From Methanobacteriota archaeon (GTDB taxonomy: Archaea > Thermoplasmatota > Poseidoniia > Poseidoniales > Thalassarchaeaceae), in contig PBHZ01000008.1 in NCBI GenBank assembly GCA_002719615.1, forward strand, positions 1 through 8,232: 8,232 nucleotides of DNA. The letters run 5' to 3'. Below, in pieces: positions 6,006-8,232 of this stretch. The translations under genes and the position numbers were made by a program. Each line of letters begins with the position of its first letter. The first letter of the stretch is position 1. Under the pieces are notes generated by a model. The model did no database searches, had not been told where the DNA came from, and saw only the letters and a list, made by a program, of their open reading frames with translations.

Positions 6006-6965
6006 ATGCGCCCCAGAATAAATCGATGGACTCCTGCAAGGAGAAATCTTATATTTGGAAATTCGATAAAATCATCACTTGTACAGCCTCATTTTGTAGT
6101 ATCTGGGGAGAATATAGATACACAGATTTCAGGTATGCCCGGGATAAACAGACAATCTGTAGACATTTTGATTGAAACAATAGAAAAGGACATGCAAATA
6201 GGTCTAACTTCTCATATGTTATTCTTGGTAATGGATGAAAAATACAGAGATAGAAATGCATCCTATGCATCAAATATGGAGACGCCTCTACATGTTGCGG
6301 TCAAACAACTCAAAGAAAAATTCGGTAATGAAATAGTAGTAATGACTGATGTATGCCTCTGTACCGGCACTGACCATGGACACTGTGGAATAGTAATAGA
6401 GAATGAAATCAATAATGACCTTACATTGGACGAGTTACTAAGGATTGGAGTATCTCATGCCGAGGCAGGAGCTGATTATGTTGCAACTTCTGACATGATG
6501 GATGGACGCGTCAGAGCCATGAGAAAAAAATTCGAGGAGTTAGGATTCCATTCAACAGGTATTCTATCGTATTCTGTGAAATACGCATCCTCTTTTTATG
6601 GTCCATTCCGAGAGGCCGCTGAATCATCACCGAAATTTGGCGATAGAAGAAGTCATCAGATGGATTTTCGCTCAGGTTATTCTGAGGCAATAATGGAAGC
6701 AAAGATTGATCAAGAAGAAGGAGCTGATATCATAATGATTAAACCAGGCCTACCATATCTCGATGTACTTCGGAAAATCTCTGATGAGGTCACGCGTCCA
6801 ACAGCAGTATACAATGTAAGTGGAGAATATGCTATGGTAATGAACTCAAATAATAAAAAAGGTGAAAGAGGGAAGATGATAATTGAAATTTTACAAGCCT
6901 TTAGAAGAGCAGGCGCCGATGTAATCGTTACATATCATGCGAGAGAATTTATGCAAGAAGAATGA
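6006..6965 (+). CDS. hemB: porphobilinogen synthase (5-aminolevulinate dehydratase), zinc type
   Basis: The enzyme condenses two 5-aminolevulinates into porphobilinogen in the cytoplasm, usually as an octamer. It is 319 residues, the normal family length. The N-terminus shows the typical RPRINRWTPARRNL and later SGMPGINRQS blocks. The zinc site is complete: C117, C119 and C127 in DVCLCTGTDHGHCG, the three-cysteine spacing (+2, +8) of zinc enzymes rather than the Asp/Ala magnesium type. Both active-site lysines are present, K192 in YSVKYASSFYGPFREAA and K246 in IMIKPGLPYLD; by homology the latter is the Schiff-base residue. The VSGEYAM motif and the late TYHA tyrosine region are also kept. The loop GDRRSHQMDFRSGYSEA departs from the usual GDRxSYQMxPxNxxEA (Tyr to His, Pro to Phe, Asn to Ser). 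The gene follows hemCD by 2 bases and precedes hemL by 17, so it is co-transcribed and probably translationally coupled. Confidence 0.96.
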   Translation: MRPRINRWTPARRNLIFGNSIKSSLVQPHFVVSGENIDTQISGMPGINRQSVDILIETIEKDMQIGLTSHMLFLVMDEKYRDRNASYASNMETPLHVAVKQLKEKFGNEIVVMTDVCLCTGTDHGHCGIVIENEINNDLTLDELLRIGVSHAEAGADYVATSDMMDGRVRAMRKKFEELGFHSTGILSYSVKYASSFYGPFREAAESSPKFGDRRSHQMDFRSGYSEAIMEAKIDQEEGADIIMIKPGLPYLDVLRKISDEVTRPTAVYNVSGEYAMVMNSNNKKGERGKMIIEILQAFRRAGADVIVTYHAREFMQEE

Positions 6966-6972
6966 ATGAAGT

Positions 6973-6978
6973 GAGGGG
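6973..6978 (+). promoter_or_regulatory. Shine-Dalgarno site deciding the hemL start
   Basis: GAGGGG lies in the short hemB-hemL gap. Its GAGG core ends 6 bases before the ATG at 6983, matching the 7-base spacing at hemCD and hemB. It favours ATG 6983 over an in-frame ATG at 6962 that overlaps the hemB stop (ATGA). Confidence 0.6.
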
Positions 6979-6982
6979 TATA

Positions 6983-8232
6983 ATGCAACGTTCTGAATCC
7001 GATAAGCTACATCAAGAAGCAATGGCCCATTTGGTTGGGGGAGTTAATTCACCGGTCAGAGCCTTCAAATCCGTGCATGGAAATCCTATTTACTTCAAGA
7101 AAGCTTCTGGAGCAATTGTAACCGATGCTGACGGGAATGAGATGGTTGACTTTGTTCAGTCTTGGGGGCCTCTAATACACGGACACGCACATCCAGTAAT
7201 TCTTGAAAGTGTATACGAAAAAATGCTGAATGGTACTTCCTTTGGTGCACCACATATAGGAGAGATTGAATTAGCGAAATTAGTCAAAAAAAGATTCACT
7301 CACATGGACATGATTCGTTTTGTTTCTTCGGGTACGGAGGCAGTAATGAGCGCCGTTCGTTTAGCAAGGGGTTACACAAAAAGAGATTATTTAGTCAAAT
7401 TTGACGGATGTTATCATGGACATGTTGACTCATTGATGGTTAGTTCGGGCAGTGGCTTAGCAACATTTGGAATTGCCAGTAGCCCCGGAATACCCAAAGA
7501 AACTATCGCAACTACGCTAATTTCTCCATTAAATGACGAAGAGGCCGTGGATTTCTTATTCAGGGAACATGGTGATGAGATAGCAGCAGTAGTCATAGAA
7601 CCACTACCTGCAAATAACGGTCTTTTAATACAATCAAAATCTTTTTTGAGTAAATTAAGAGAACTGTGCGATAAACATGGATCATTGTTGATTTTCGATG
7701 AGGTGATAAGTGGATTTAGGTTTAAGGAAGGTAGTTATGGAGAGATGTGTGGTGTTGAGCCAGACATCACGGCTTTGGGTAAAGTCATCGGCGGTGGTTT
7801 ACCAGTGGGAGCATATGGAGCAAGGAAGGAAATTATGCAACAATTATCTCCTTTAGGGCCAGTTTATCAAGCAGGTACATTATCAGGAAACCCACTTGCC
7901 ATGGCCGCAGGTTACAAGACATTACAACTACTAGATAACGATGCATATGATAAACTAGAATATCTGGGTTCGTTATTAGAATTTCATATTGAACCTATCC
8001 TGAAAAAGCATGGATACCCTATGAGATTAGTACGTTTGGGGAGTCTATTTTGGTTCTCTCCAGGATCAAATGAACCTCCTAGTCGGGCTGACCAAATTCC
8101 CAGTGATGCAGGGAAAATATATGCAGAAGTACATCAAGGACTGTTGGAGCGTGGCTTTATGCTAGCCCCTTCAGCATACGAGATTGGATTCATTGCTACT
8201 GCTCACAAAGATTACCATATCATTTCGATGGC
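6983..8232 (+). CDS. hemL: glutamate-1-semialdehyde 2,1-aminomutase, 3' end cut by window
   Basis: This pyridoxal-phosphate enzyme converts glutamate-1-semialdehyde, made by HemA, to 5-aminolevulinate, the substrate of HemB. The frame is open to the window edge: 416 complete codons are visible, and the family is usually about 425-430, so only the last few residues are missing. Family blocks appear in order: GGVNSPVRAF near the N-terminus, QSWGPLIHGHAHP, FVSSGTEAVMSAVRLARG (PLP phosphate region; NSGTEA in most members), FDGCYHGHVDSL, IFDEVISGFRF with the PLP-ring aspartate, the Schiff-base lysine K267 in LGKVIGGGLPVGAYG, and QAGTLSGNPLAMAAG. Together these separate it from ordinary class-III aminotransferases such as ArgD. 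The start at 6983 is supported by GAGGGG just upstream and by the conserved N-terminal helix beginning soon after. It is the fourth visible gene of the hem operon; further genes may follow outside the window. Confidence 0.96.
   Translation, partial: MQRSESDKLHQEAMAHLVGGVNSPVRAFKSVHGNPIYFKKASGAIVTDADGNEMVDFVQSWGPLIHGHAHPVILESVYEKMLNGTSFGAPHIGEIELAKLVKKRFTHMDMIRFVSSGTEAVMSAVRLARGYTKRDYLVKFDGCYHGHVDSLMVSSGSGLATFGIASSPGIPKETIATTLISPLNDEEAVDFLFREHGDEIAAVVIEPLPANNGLLIQSKSFLSKLRELCDKHGSLLIFDEVISGFRFKEGSYGEMCGVEPDITALGKVIGGGLPVGAYGARKEIMQQLSPLGPVYQAGTLSGNPLAMAAGYKTLQLLDNDAYDKLEYLGSLLEFHIEPILKKHGYPMRLVRLGSLFWFSPGSNEPPSRADQIPSDAGKIYAEVHQGLLERGFMLAPSAYEIGFIATAHKDYHIISM

Noticed and set aside
6962..6982. 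ATG at 6962 (ATGA overlap with the hemB stop) as the hemL start
   Set aside because: Stop/start overlap makes it plausible, but the strong GAGGGG lies downstream of it and fits ATG 6983. The seven extra residues are not part of the family core.
549..7596. Minus-strand open frames inside the PIN, hemA, hemCD, hemB and hemL genes
   Set aside because: All lie opposite strongly supported genes, have no family motifs and show the residue bias of antisense shadows.

Overview
The window is AT-rich, and every supported gene lies on the + strand. It looks archaeal. TATA-like T/A boxes sit about 37-41 bases upstream of the genes that begin transcription units, those genes have no Shine-Dalgarno (SD) sequence, and the genes inside the operon do have one. 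Protein style and gene content suggest a planktonic euryarchaeon of the Thermoplasmatota type (Marine Group II/III-like). That placement is an inference from memory of such genomes, not from a marker gene.

Layout: (1) 1-364 is the 3' end of a ZIP-family metal transporter of the ZupT/GufA type, cut by the window edge. (2) 365-507 is an AT-rich spacer with T-tracts, an odd acidic-codon island and a TATA-like box. (3) 508-2400 encodes a 630-residue protein with an N-terminal PIN nuclease domain, a long helical TPR-like middle and a beta-rich C-terminal domain; I do not recognise it as a named family. (4) 2537-2740 encodes a 67-residue, two-helix membrane protein, preceded by a perfect 18-base inverted repeat that overlaps its likely promoter. 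(5) 2933-8232 is a tetrapyrrole operon: hemA (glutamyl-tRNA reductase), a fused hemC-hemD (hydroxymethylbilane synthase plus uroporphyrinogen-III synthase), hemB (porphobilinogen synthase) and hemL (glutamate-1-semialdehyde aminotransferase, cut at the 3' edge).

Together the four hem genes encode every step from glutamyl-tRNA to uroporphyrinogen III by the C5 pathway: HemA makes glutamate-1-semialdehyde, HemL makes 5-aminolevulinate, HemB makes porphobilinogen, HemC makes hydroxymethylbilane and HemD closes the ring. hemA and hemCD overlap by 4 bases. hemCD-hemB and hemB-hemL are separated by 2 and 17 bases, so one transcript is likely. Nothing in the window shows whether the product goes to siroheme, heme or cobalamin.

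The least explained items are the PIN-TPR protein, the diverged HemA, the palindrome before the small membrane protein and the two-mode translation starts. I saw no RNA gene, mobile element, CRISPR array or defence cassette. No intergenic gap exceeds 300 bases.
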